Source of the DNA: Actinomycetota bacterium
Lineage (GTDB): Bacteria; Actinomycetota; Actinomycetes; Actinomycetales; Microbacteriaceae
Assembly (NCBI GenBank): GCA_010028615.1
Contig: RHAS01000065.1
Location: 1 to 5,438, forward strand
DNA length: 5,438 nt
Direction: 5' to 3'
Below, in pieces: positions 1 to 5,113 of this stretch. Below the pieces are notes generated by a model, which was not told the origin of the DNA, did not search any database, and worked only from the letters and a program-made list of their open reading frames with translations. The position numbers and the translations under genes were made by a program. Position 1 is the first letter of the stretch. The number at the start of each line of letters is the position of its first letter.

Positions 1-519
1 GGAGCTACCGACCTTGAAGCAGCGCTAGCTGCTCCTGCTGGTGGTAAGAGCGTAGCCGAGGCAATCACCGATGAGGCTGCAATCATGGGTGAGAAGGTTG
101 AACTTCGTCGTATCGCAGTTGTATCTGACGATAATGTCGATGCCTACCTGCACCGCACCTCAAAGGATCTGCCTCCGCAGGTTGGTGTCTTGGTCGCTTT
201 CAAGGGAGCAGATGCTGAGACAGCTCACGATGTTGCTGTTCACATTGCAGCTTTTAGCCCAACCTACCTAAGTTCAGCGGATGTCCCTGCTGATGTAGTT
301 GAAACCGAACGCAGAATTGCTGGCGAAACCGCTCGTAATGAGGGTAAGCCTGAGGCTGCTTTGGAGAAGATTATCGAAGGACGAGTCAAAGGCTTCTTCA
401 AGGAGAACTGCCTTTTGGATCAGGACTTCGCTAAGGACAACAAGCTAAGCGTTGCCAAGGTTTTGGAGCAGAGCGGTGTTACCGTATCTGCCTTTGCTCG
501 CTTCCGTGTAGGAGCATAG
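1..519 (+). CDS. tsf: Elongation factor Ts, 3' part (5' end outside window)
   Basis: EF-Ts is the cytoplasmic guanine nucleotide exchange factor that recycles EF-Tu-GDP during translation. The reading frame is open from base 1 and ends at TAG 517-519, giving 172 residues; the N-terminal EF-Tu-contacting part lies upstream of the window. Recognisable pieces are the MGEKVELRR strand that begins the C-terminal dimerisation region, the GKPEAALEKIIEGRVKGFFKE helix-loop typical of the family, and the near-terminal SVAKVLEQSGVTVSAFARFRVGA tail, so the 3' end looks complete and normal. It is followed at once by a hairpin terminator. In actinobacteria tsf usually sits just upstream of pyrH; here an extra small gene separates the two. 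Identity is secure. Confidence 0.97.
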   Translation, partial: GATDLEAALAAPAGGKSVAEAITDEAAIMGEKVELRRIAVVSDDNVDAYLHRTSKDLPPQVGVLVAFKGADAETAHDVAVHIAAFSPTYLSSADVPADVVETERRIAGETARNEGKPEAALEKIIEGRVKGFFKENCLLDQDFAKDNKLSVAKVLEQSGVTVSAFARFRVGA

Positions 520-534
520 TTTCCCCAAACCAAT

Positions 535-565
535 AAAAGGCTCAGGGCTTGCACCTGGGCCTTTT
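535..565 (+). terminator. Rho-independent terminator after tsf
   Basis: A 12-base stem (535-546 with 554-565, one G-T type mismatch) closes a 7-base loop at 547-553. The descending arm ends in TTTT at 562-565. It starts 15 bases after the tsf stop. It should end tsf transcription before the first copy of the pyrH promoter/start region. Confidence 0.8.
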
Positions 566-577
566 GGCTTAGCCAGA

Positions 578-640
578 GCCTAAACTAGATGAGAAAAGGT
601 TTTTGAGAGGGATAGCTATGCCATCAACTCAGCGTCGTGT
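578..640 (+). repeat. 63-base direct repeat, copy 1 (promoter, RBS and start of pyrH, displaced)
   Basis: These 63 bases are identical to 1043-1105, offset by 465. The match stops on both sides with a mismatch (577 A versus 1042 G; 641 C versus 1106 G). The repeat contains a -10-like TAAACT, the ribosome binding site GAGAGGG (605-611), the ATG at 618 and codons for MPSTQRR plus two bases of a Val codon. In copy 2 the same bases begin the real pyrH; in copy 1 they begin an unrelated gene. An 8-base palindrome, ATAGCTAT, sits over the start codon (612-619). Confidence 0.97.
581..611 (+). promoter_or_regulatory. Probable -10 promoter element and RBS for the orphan gene
   Basis: TAAACT at 581-586 fits the actinobacterial TANNNT -10 pattern, with transcription expected to start near 593. 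The ribosome binding site GAGAGGG (605-611) lies six bases before ATG 618. I see no convincing -35 box at the right distance, so this is a -10-only prediction. The same TAAACT recurs at 1046 (pyrH) and 4448. Confidence 0.5.
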
Positions 641-992
641 CTCAATTCCTTGGGTGACAACAATTGCTAGCATCAAGGCTTTGGAAAATAGAGTTCAATC
701 TGACGTAGAAGGTAGAAATCTGAAATCCCTACCTGACTCTTGGCAGTTACGTATACCTGACACAGATTGGTTTCTAGCTGGATACAGTTGCCCTTACAGT
801 GAACATCCCTACACATTGACCCCTGGATTTGCGATCTCAGGTAACTGGACGCTCTCAATCGATAATGAAGGTAAGAACGCTTTGTTCTTTTTGAATGCCC
901 AAAGGCAAATCACCTACGTCCTTTTTGATAGAAGTGACCTAGATTTTTGCGGGCCTGATTCAGTAAAGCCAAATATCCCAATAATTGACTAG
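618..992 (+). CDS. Orphan 124-residue protein with a PyrH-derived N-terminus, function unknown
   Basis: I do not recognise this protein. The ATG at 618 is chosen because GAGAGGG lies six bases upstream; an in-frame TTG at 603 overlaps that site and is unlikely. Residues 1-8 (MPSTQRRV) are exactly those of PyrH, because the first 23 bases of the gene belong to the 63-base repeat; residue 9 onward has no resemblance to a kinase. The rest is soluble-looking, with no signal peptide or membrane segment. It has four Trp (12, 42, 51, 77), two Cys (58, 111), a Pro/aromatic-rich middle (about 40-70) and a strand-like stretch at 76-104 with alternating hydrophobic residues. Its lower GC suggests transfer. 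It is followed by its own terminator, so it is probably a single-gene transcript. It could be a functional accessory gene, a fragment whose original start was replaced, or a chance open frame. The intact frame with start, RBS and terminator favours a real gene. Confidence 0.6.
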   Translation: MPSTQRRVSIPWVTTIASIKALENRVQSDVEGRNLKSLPDSWQLRIPDTDWFLAGYSCPYSEHPYTLTPGFAISGNWTLSIDNEGKNALFFLNAQRQITYVLFDRSDLDFCGPDSVKPNIPIID

Positions 993-1001
993 GAAAAGCC
1001 C

Positions 1002-1029
1002 AAGGCTCGGTCTTTTGCCCGAGCCTTTT
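1002..1029 (+). terminator. Rho-independent terminator after the orphan gene
   Basis: A perfect 9-base stem AAGGCTCGG (1002-1010) pairs with 1019-1027 around an 8-base loop, with TTTT at 1026-1029. It begins ten bases after the TAG of the orphan gene. Its sequence differs from the tsf terminator, although both share GCCTTTT on the descending arm and an AGCC just before the 63-base repeat, suggesting the two are diverged relatives. Confidence 0.85.
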
Positions 1030-1042
1030 CCTCGAGCCGCTG

Positions 1043-1105
1043 GCCTAAACTAGATGAGAAAAGGTTTTTGAGAGGGATAGCTATGCCATCAACTCAGCGT
1101 CGTGT
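1043..1105 (+). repeat. 63-base direct repeat, copy 2 (native pyrH start region)
   Basis: Identical to 578-640. Here the frame continues into the conserved UMP kinase sequence, so this copy is in its functional native context: TAAACT at 1046-1051, GAGAGGG at 1070-1076, ATG at 1083. Confidence 0.97.
1046..1076 (+). promoter_or_regulatory. Probable pyrH -10 element and RBS
   Basis: TAAACT (1046-1051) matches TANNNT, and GAGAGGG (1070-1076) lies six bases before the pyrH ATG. Because a strong terminator precedes it, pyrH and the genes behind it need a promoter here or must rely on read-through. No clear -35 box is seen. Confidence 0.5.
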
Positions 1106-1793
1106 GTTATTGAAATTATCTGGTGAGGCATTTGGTGCAGGAACTCTGGGGGTAGATCCAGACATTGTTTCGGGTATCGCTAGAGAAATTGCGGATGCAG
1201 CCAAAAAGGTCCAAATCGCCATCGTAGTAGGTGGTGGTAACTTCTTCCGTGGTGCTGAGCTTTCTCAGCGCGGAATGGATCGAGCCAGAGCAGACTACAT
1301 GGGTATGTTGGGTACCGTCATGAACGCTCTAGCTCTGCAAGATTTCTTGGAGCAGGCAGGTTGCGATACAAGAGTGCAATCAGCTATCTCCATGTCACAG
1401 GTCACAGAGCCTTACATTCCACTTCGAGCAATCAGACACATGGAAAAAGGAAGAGTAGTTATTTTTGGTGCCGGTGCTGGTCTGCCCTACTTCTCAACCG
1501 ACACCGTGGCTGCCCAACGGGCACTAGAGATTCACGCGAGCGAAATATTGGTTGCTAAAAATGGTGTCGACGGTGTTTACTCTGCAGATCCGAAGAAAGA
1601 TCCGACTGCTAAAAAACTAGATGAGCTGACCTACCAAGAGGCACTAGTTAAGAAACTCAAGGTTGTTGACTCAACCGCATTTAGCTTGTGTATGGACAAC
1701 AATATCCCGATGGTGATTTTTGGTATGCAGCCAGAAGGCAATATCACTAAGGCTCTGCTTGGCAAGAAAATTGGTACGACCGTAAAGGCGTAG
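1083..1793 (+). CDS. pyrH: UMP kinase (uridylate kinase)
   Basis: This cytoplasmic amino-acid-kinase-fold enzyme phosphorylates UMP to UDP with ATP, an essential step in pyrimidine nucleotide synthesis; the bacterial enzyme is a hexamer, usually regulated by GTP and UTP. At 236 residues it has the normal length. Visible motifs are KLSGE (11-15) for phosphate binding, [10 protein letters not shown] (48-57), the UMP-contacting D71, [13 protein letters not shown] (129-141), and the nucleotide-binding [12 protein letters not shown] (159-170). The ATG at 1083 has GAGAGGG six bases upstream; the upstream in-frame TTG at 1068 is too close to that site. The start region is a perfect copy of 578-640, but the protein itself is intact with no missing key residue. 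It probably heads the operon pyrH-frr-cdsA, with frr only 17 bases downstream. Confidence 0.97.
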   Translation: MPSTQRRVLLKLSGEAFGAGTLGVDPDIVSGIAREIADAAKKVQIAIVVGGGNFFRGAELSQRGMDRARADYMGMLGTVMNALALQDFLEQAGCDTRVQSAISMSQVTEPYIPLRAIRHMEKGRVVIFGAGAGLPYFSTDTVAAQRALEIHASEILVAKNGVDGVYSADPKKDPTAKKLDELTYQEALVKKLKVVDSTAFSLCMDNNIPMVIFGMQPEGNITKALLGKKIGTTVKA

Positions 1794-1810
1794 CTTACGA
1801 AGGAAAAATT

Positions 1811-2371
1811 ATGATTCAAGAAATTCTGTCTACCGCGACTGAGAAAATGAACAAGGCGGTTGAATCTGCTAAAGAAGATTTCGCTACTATCCGTTCCGGC
1901 AGAGCTAACCCTGCTTTATTTCAGAAGCTGATGGTTGATTACTACGGAACCCCAACTGCCCTTTCCTCACTTGGTTCAATTGCCAACCCCGAGGCCAGGA
2001 CAATTGTGGTAACCCCTTATGACAAAGGCGCACTAGCGGCTATCGAAAAAGCAATCAGAGACATGCCAAATCTTGGGGCAAACCCAACCAACGATGGAAA
2101 CCTGATTCGCGTCTCGTTGCCGGAACTTACTGAAGAGCGCCGTAAGGATTACGTAAAGATTGTTCGTAACAAGGCCGAAGATCACCGAGTCTCTGTTCGA
2201 AACATCCGTAGAAAAGCTAAAGACGAATTGGATGCTCTAAAGAAAGATGGCCTTGCTGGCGATGATGACCTTTCTCGAGCCGAAAAAGAACTTGAGGCAG
2301 CGACAAAATCGCATGTTGATCACATCGATGAGGCGCTAAAGCGCAAAGAAGCCGAACTGCTCGAGGTCTAG
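1811..2371 (+). CDS. frr: Ribosome recycling factor
   Basis: RRF acts with EF-G to split the post-termination ribosome into subunits. The 186-residue product is the standard length. It begins MIQEIL and has the family marks SGRANP (29-34), the hinge and domain II with [21 protein letters not shown] (91-111), and the basic helix [12 protein letters not shown] (129-140) that contacts 23S rRNA, followed by a long C-terminal helix rich in Glu and Lys. ATG 1811 is preceded by GAAGGA (1799-1804) at good spacing. It lies 17 bases after pyrH, the classical pyrH-frr pairing. The next gene starts two bases after its stop, so translation is probably coupled. Nothing unusual. Confidence 0.97.
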   Translation: MIQEILSTATEKMNKAVESAKEDFATIRSGRANPALFQKLMVDYYGTPTALSSLGSIANPEARTIVVTPYDKGALAAIEKAIRDMPNLGANPTNDGNLIRVSLPELTEERRKDYVKIVRNKAEDHRVSVRNIRRKAKDELDALKKDGLAGDDDLSRAEKELEAATKSHVDHIDEALKRKEAELLEV

Positions 2372-2373
2372 TC

Positions 2374-3243
2374 TTGGCTGAGACGGAGGCAAAGGGGCGG
2401 TCAGTATCCCAGGCGGTAATCTATGGGCTACTTTTGGCCGGGGCTTTTCTCGTCTCAGTGCTTATTGTCAAAGAACTCTTTATCGCACTGATCGCTGCTG
2501 TCACCGCCGCTGGTGTTTGGGAATTGTGCTCGGCTCTCAGGCAGAAGAACTGGCATGTGCCAAAAATCCCTGCTGCTGTTGGTTCTGCGCTGGTTATGCC
2601 GATTACCTATTGGGGAGGTGAACGAGCACAGTGGCTTTCGGTGCTCACCCTAGTTGGTGTGATGATGCTCTGGCGGGTCATTGAACTTGTTATTCAACGG
2701 GCATCGCTCGAGCGCAGCTTTGCAGAGATTATTCGGGATTTCTCGGCATCAGCATTTGTAATCATTTACGTGCCACTTACTATGAGCTTTGCCGCACTTC
2801 TCTTGGCAGAGCCGGCAAGGGAAGGCTTTGTTGAAGGCAAGTACTGGGTGATCACAATAGTTACCACGGTGATTCTGATTGATAGCAGTGCTTACCTATT
2901 CGGTAGGAAGATCGGTAAAACCCCAATGCTTCCAAAGGTGAGCCCAAAAAAGACCTGGGAAGGTTTTGCGGTATCGGTGCTTTTTGCGATTGCTAGTGCT
3001 CTTGTACAAACCCCATGGTTACTCCAGCTACCTTGGTGGTTTGCCTTTGTAATAGCTGCGGTGGTCTTGCTTTCTGCTGTCTTAGGAGATTTTGCCGAAT
3101 CACTTATCAAGCGCGATCTAGGTGTCAAAGACATGTCAAGTTTGATTCCAGGCCACGGCGGCATGATGGACCGACTGGACTCGATGCTGCCAGCTTGTTT
3201 GACTGGATACCTGCTGATGATTTTTGTGGTTAGGTTCTTCTAA
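2374..3243 (+). CDS. cdsA: Phosphatidate cytidylyltransferase (CDP-diglyceride synthase)
   Basis: This integral membrane enzyme converts phosphatidic acid and CTP to CDP-diacylglycerol, the precursor of the bacterial phospholipids. It has 289 residues with about eight hydrophobic segments (roughly 12-30, 33-50, 65-80, 88-106, 126-144, 156-172, 197-212, 220-237, with a last one near 272-287). The C-terminal CdsA signature is complete at about 243-269: SLIKRDLGVKDMSSLIPGHG, then GMMDRLD. Upstream, ILIDSSAYLFGRKIGKTP (168-184) and SPKKTWEG (190-197) are typical active-site segments. I choose the TTG at 2374 because GAGG (2363-2366) inside the end of frr lies seven bases upstream and no ATG precedes the first membrane segment. 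Its TAA overlaps the next ATG. Confidence 0.95.
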   Translation: MAETEAKGRSVSQAVIYGLLLAGAFLVSVLIVKELFIALIAAVTAAGVWELCSALRQKNWHVPKIPAAVGSALVMPITYWGGERAQWLSVLTLVGVMMLWRVIELVIQRASLERSFAEIIRDFSASAFVIIYVPLTMSFAALLLAEPAREGFVEGKYWVITIVTTVILIDSSAYLFGRKIGKTPMLPKVSPKKTWEGFAVSVLFAIASALVQTPWLLQLPWWFAFVIAAVVLLSAVLGDFAESLIKRDLGVKDMSSLIPGHGGMMDRLDSMLPACLTGYLLMIFVVRFF

Positions 3244-3806
3244 TGAGCGGGGAAATGTTTTCAAGAGCCGCAAAGCTCGGCTACAACATCGAACAGGTAG
3301 AGAAATTTCTAGCTGCAGCAAAAGAGCAGTATTTAGATCCAAGAGTGGAGCGCTTCACGGTTTCTAGCCTGCGCGAGATAAGGTTTGACCTTCAGAAGAA
3401 CGGTTATCTTATTACTGCAGTTGATTCGGCAATCGAAAAACTGGAGGATGTCTTTGCCCAGCGCGAGCTGGAACAGAAACTTATTACCTTGGGCTACGGT
3501 GAATTTGTTCAGGAGCTAAACGCCTTGAAAGAACTGTTGACTTCTAGAATCAGCCGTAAAAAGGGTCACAAATTTGATCGCAGAAGATGGCCAAATCAGG
3601 GCTATAGCGTAAAGCAGGTAGATCAACTTTGTTCTCAACTTGCAACACACTTGGCCGGCACTTTGCTTGTTTCAGCCAAAGATGTAAGGCTAAGTGTATT
3701 CAAGACTAAGCGAGGTGGCTATGCCGAACATCAGGTCGATGCCTTCATCGACAAGTTCGTCGAGCTCATTCAGCGTGAAACTGTCCTTCAAAAAGCTTCT
3801 CGCTAG
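3243..3806 (+). CDS. DivIVA-domain repeat protein
   Basis: The product has 187 residues and no membrane segment or signal peptide. It carries four short copies of the DivIVA N-terminal motif, a block of Phe/Gly-Tyr plus V-(D/E) followed by a helix: FSRAAKLGYNIEQVEKFL (6-23), IRFDLQKNGYLITAVDSAIE (46-65), FDRRRWPNQGYSVKQVDQL (111-129) and VFKTKRGGYAEHQVDAFIDK (152-171). They are arranged as two pairs around an acidic helical linker. In DivIVA/Wag31 this motif binds curved membrane at poles and septa; a role in localisation or envelope growth is inferred. Unlike true Wag31 it lacks a long coiled-coil tail, so it is not the main polar scaffold. It starts within the cdsA stop (TAATG), indicating translational coupling with membrane lipid synthesis. 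Confidence 0.85.
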   Translation: MSGEMFSRAAKLGYNIEQVEKFLAAAKEQYLDPRVERFTVSSLREIRFDLQKNGYLITAVDSAIEKLEDVFAQRELEQKLITLGYGEFVQELNALKELLTSRISRKKGHKFDRRRWPNQGYSVKQVDQLCSQLATHLAGTLLVSAKDVRLSVFKTKRGGYAEHQVDAFIDKFVELIQRETVLQKASR

Positions 3807-4431
3807 CGCTGTAGGTCTTGGCCTAGTATTCGGACTAGTTGCCAGTGAAGTCCAGGCCGCCCAGCCGAAAGCGACCACCATATTGGCTAAATTAGCCATA
3901 AAAGGTAGAGCACCGAAAACTGGATACGATCGGGAGCTATTTAGCGATGGCTGGGGCTCCATTGGCAGTTGCGATGTCAGAAACTACATCTTGGCCAGAG
4001 ATCTAAAATCAGTAACCTGGCGCGACTACCCAGACTGCACAGTGGCAACTGGAAGGCTAACCGATCCCTATACCGGTAAGGTAATCAACTTTGTCAGGGG
4101 AGTGGGAACTTCAAATGCGGTGCAGATAGATCACGTGGTGGCAGTAAGTGATGCCTGGCAAAAGGGAGCACAGAAACTTAACTCAACCCAGCGCTATAAC
4201 TTCTATAACGACCCGCTGAATCTTCTAGCGGTTGATGGACCGACGAACTCACGAAAAAGTGACAGTGATGCAGCCAGCTGGTTACCGCCACGCCGAGCCT
4301 ACTGGTGCCCTTATGTGGCAAGGCAAATCGCAGTGAAATATAAGTACAAACTATGGGTGACGCAGGCAGAGCGCGATTCAATGGCCCGAGTGCTCAAGAG
4401 CTGCCCTGATCGGAGGATCCCAGCGGGGTAA
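3775..4431 (+). CDS. Secreted HNH nuclease (DUF1524/GmrSD C-terminal-like family)
   Basis: Predicted 218-residue exported protein. Residues 1-28 form a signal peptide: basic start KLSFKK, hydrophobic 8-23, and VQA before the likely cut at 28/29. The mature part has YDRELFSDGW (51-60), the nuclease core IDH (118-120, His120 the likely general base), NDPLNL (145-150) and GPTNSRKSD (155-163) with the Asn and Lys expected of the His-Asn-His metal site. Four cysteines (66, 88, 178, 210) could form disulfides outside the cell. Function is presumably non-specific DNA degradation for nutrient or nucleotide scavenging, or DNA processing outside the membrane; this is inferred. The GTG at 3775 gives a clean signal peptide, though the RBS is weak. 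ATG 3739 or 3721 would add a Ser-rich leader made of out-of-frame divIVA sequence. The gene overlaps the end of the DivIVA gene by 32 bases in another frame. Confidence 0.85.
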   Translation: MKLSFKKLLASAVGLGLVFGLVASEVQAAQPKATTILAKLAIKGRAPKTGYDRELFSDGWGSIGSCDVRNYILARDLKSVTWRDYPDCTVATGRLTDPYTGKVINFVRGVGTSNAVQIDHVVAVSDAWQKGAQKLNSTQRYNFYNDPLNLLAVDGPTNSRKSDSDAASWLPPRRAYWCPYVARQIAVKYKYKLWVTQAERDSMARVLKSCPDRRIPAG

Positions 4432-4447
4432 TTTAACTCTCATCGGC

Positions 4448-4470
4448 TAAACTTGTGCTCTAGAGGTGAT
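4448..4470 (+). promoter_or_regulatory. Probable -10 element and strong RBS before the transglycosylase remnant
   Basis: TAAACT at 4448-4453 is the same -10-like hexamer seen before pyrH, in a 44-base gap between genes. GAGGTGAT at 4463-4470 is a near-ideal ribosome binding site five bases before ATG 4476. No -35 box is evident. The combination suggests a fresh transcript with a very short leader. Confidence 0.5.
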
Positions 4471-4475
4471 TCCTA

Positions 4476-5108
4476 ATGGGTAGGTATGAGTTGGTTCGGC
4501 CAACTCTGCGTCAGCGCATAATCAATCGCATTATTGGTTTAGCTGGTGCCGAGCGGATAAAGAATTGGCAGCTTGCCAAGCGTATCCGTAACCTTGCATT
4601 TAGCACTGTCGCCTTCTTCTTTGCCGGTTCCTACGTTTTGGTTACCGCGGTTGATCCTTACGGCGGAGCACTCTCAAGTGCTTATGCCTTTGAATTTGAA
4701 AACACAGCTGACGCACAAACCTACGGTTTTGCCTCCCAACAGAAAATCAGTTTCTCCCGAGATGGCTGGGAGGTTGTCACCGGTGATGAAGCAGCAGCCA
4801 TTTACGTGGCTAATGCCGAAACACCAGCCACCGGAACGGTAAAAGGTTATGCCTATTCGCTGGTCCTCAAGCAGGGCTGGGGTAGAGATCAGTATTCCTG
4901 CCTGGTGGCTCTTTGGGAGCGCGAGTCGAATTGGCGCAGACCACCGCAGGTCGAAATGCCGAGGAGACTAAACGCTGGATTTGCCCATTTTGCAATATCA
5001 GCTTCGGTCCTGGCATCTCTCATGTTGTCGCTTGGGAGTCGGCAACAGGAACTAATCAGCGCCGTCATTTTCACAATGAGTGTTGGAAGAAATTTCAGGG
5101 TCGCCTAA
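4476..5108 (+). pseudogene. Lytic transglycosylase, truncated: N-terminal half only, with out-of-frame tail
   Basis: Residues 1-154 look like a membrane-anchored cell-wall lytic transglycosylase of the kind found in Microbacteriaceae. A basic N-terminus precedes a membrane anchor at about 41-58, followed by an extracytoplasmic linker, and then the start of the lysozyme-like domain, AYSLVLKQGWGRDQYSCLVALWERESNW (126-153), with the presumed catalytic Glu150 in RES. After about residue 154 the usual continuation (a GAYGIPQALPG-type motif and the rest of the fold) is missing in all frames. The remaining 56 residues are an out-of-frame reading of the following zinc-protein gene and carry no meaning of their own. 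The frame ends at TAA 5106-5108. Start, RBS and promoter are intact, so a membrane-anchored stub may still be made, but catalysis is not expected. A deletion fusing two genes is the simplest reading; a local assembly error is the alternative. Confidence 0.75.
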
Positions 5109-5113
5109 TTTGA
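4913..5113 (+). pseudogene. Small zinc-binding (CxxC...HxHxxC) protein, 5' end lost
   Basis: In the frame ending at TGA 5111-5113 there is a convincing small metal-binding protein: CPFC (Cys codons at 4982 and 4991), then GPGISHVVAWES and QRRHFHNECW, which together give a Cys2 plus His/Cys zinc site. Actinobacteria have short proteins of this style (CPGC, G-x-x-HVVAW, RRHxHxxCW), often around 100 residues and of unknown function; that resemblance is from memory. Only about 66 codons are open here, with TTG 4913 as the sole possible start. That start lies inside the transglycosylase coding region without a good RBS, so the native 5' end has probably been deleted, with the junction near 4937. 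If translated at all, the zinc domain would be nearly whole. Its stop overlaps the start of the hydrolase gene. Confidence 0.6.

Larger units (their letters stand above)
578..1042 (+). other. 465-base inserted unit: start region, orphan gene, terminator
   Basis: The unit consists of copy 1 of the 63-base repeat, an unrelated coding segment (641-992) and a terminator (1002-1029), and is bounded on the right by copy 2 of the repeat. This is the arrangement expected if a circular molecule carrying [63-base region, gene, terminator] had recombined into a single ancestral 63-base site, or if a duplicated tsf-pyrH junction had acquired a new gene. By hand count the non-repeat coding part (641-990) is about 42% GC, against roughly 50% in sampled stretches of pyrH, which points to a foreign origin. 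No recombinase is encoded in the window. Crossover between the two repeats would remove the unit cleanly and restore tsf-terminator-pyrH. Confidence 0.6.

Noticed and set aside
71..271. Plus-strand frame overlapping tsf
   Set aside because: It lies entirely inside the clear EF-Ts coding sequence in another frame and has no protein-like features.
603..617. Five-codon N-terminal extension of the orphan protein and of PyrH, starting at TTG (603 and 1068)
   Set aside because: The TTG lies inside or next to the ribosome binding site GAGAGGG, which is ideally placed for the ATG at 618 and 1083.
673..858. Minus-strand open frame opposite the orphan gene
   Set aside because: No RBS, no recognisable protein and fully contained in a plus-strand gene with better start signals.
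2892..3342. Several minus- and plus-strand open frames within cdsA and the DivIVA gene
   Set aside because: Shadows of well-supported genes, without start signals or recognisable domains.
3694..3774. Ser-rich N-terminal extension of the HNH nuclease from GTG 3694, ATG 3721 or ATG 3739
   Set aside because: The extension is an alternate-frame reading of conserved DivIVA motif codons, and the GTG at 3775 gives a standard signal peptide; ATG 3721 remains possible because GAGG lies just upstream.
4405..4431. Possible terminator hairpin at the end of the HNH gene
   Set aside because: The GATC...GATC symmetry is short, lies within the coding sequence and lacks a following T tract.
4940..5108. Hydrophobic C-terminal tail of the 4476 frame as a second membrane segment
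   Set aside because: The bases encode the zinc-protein motif in another frame, so the hydrophobic run is an accident of frame.
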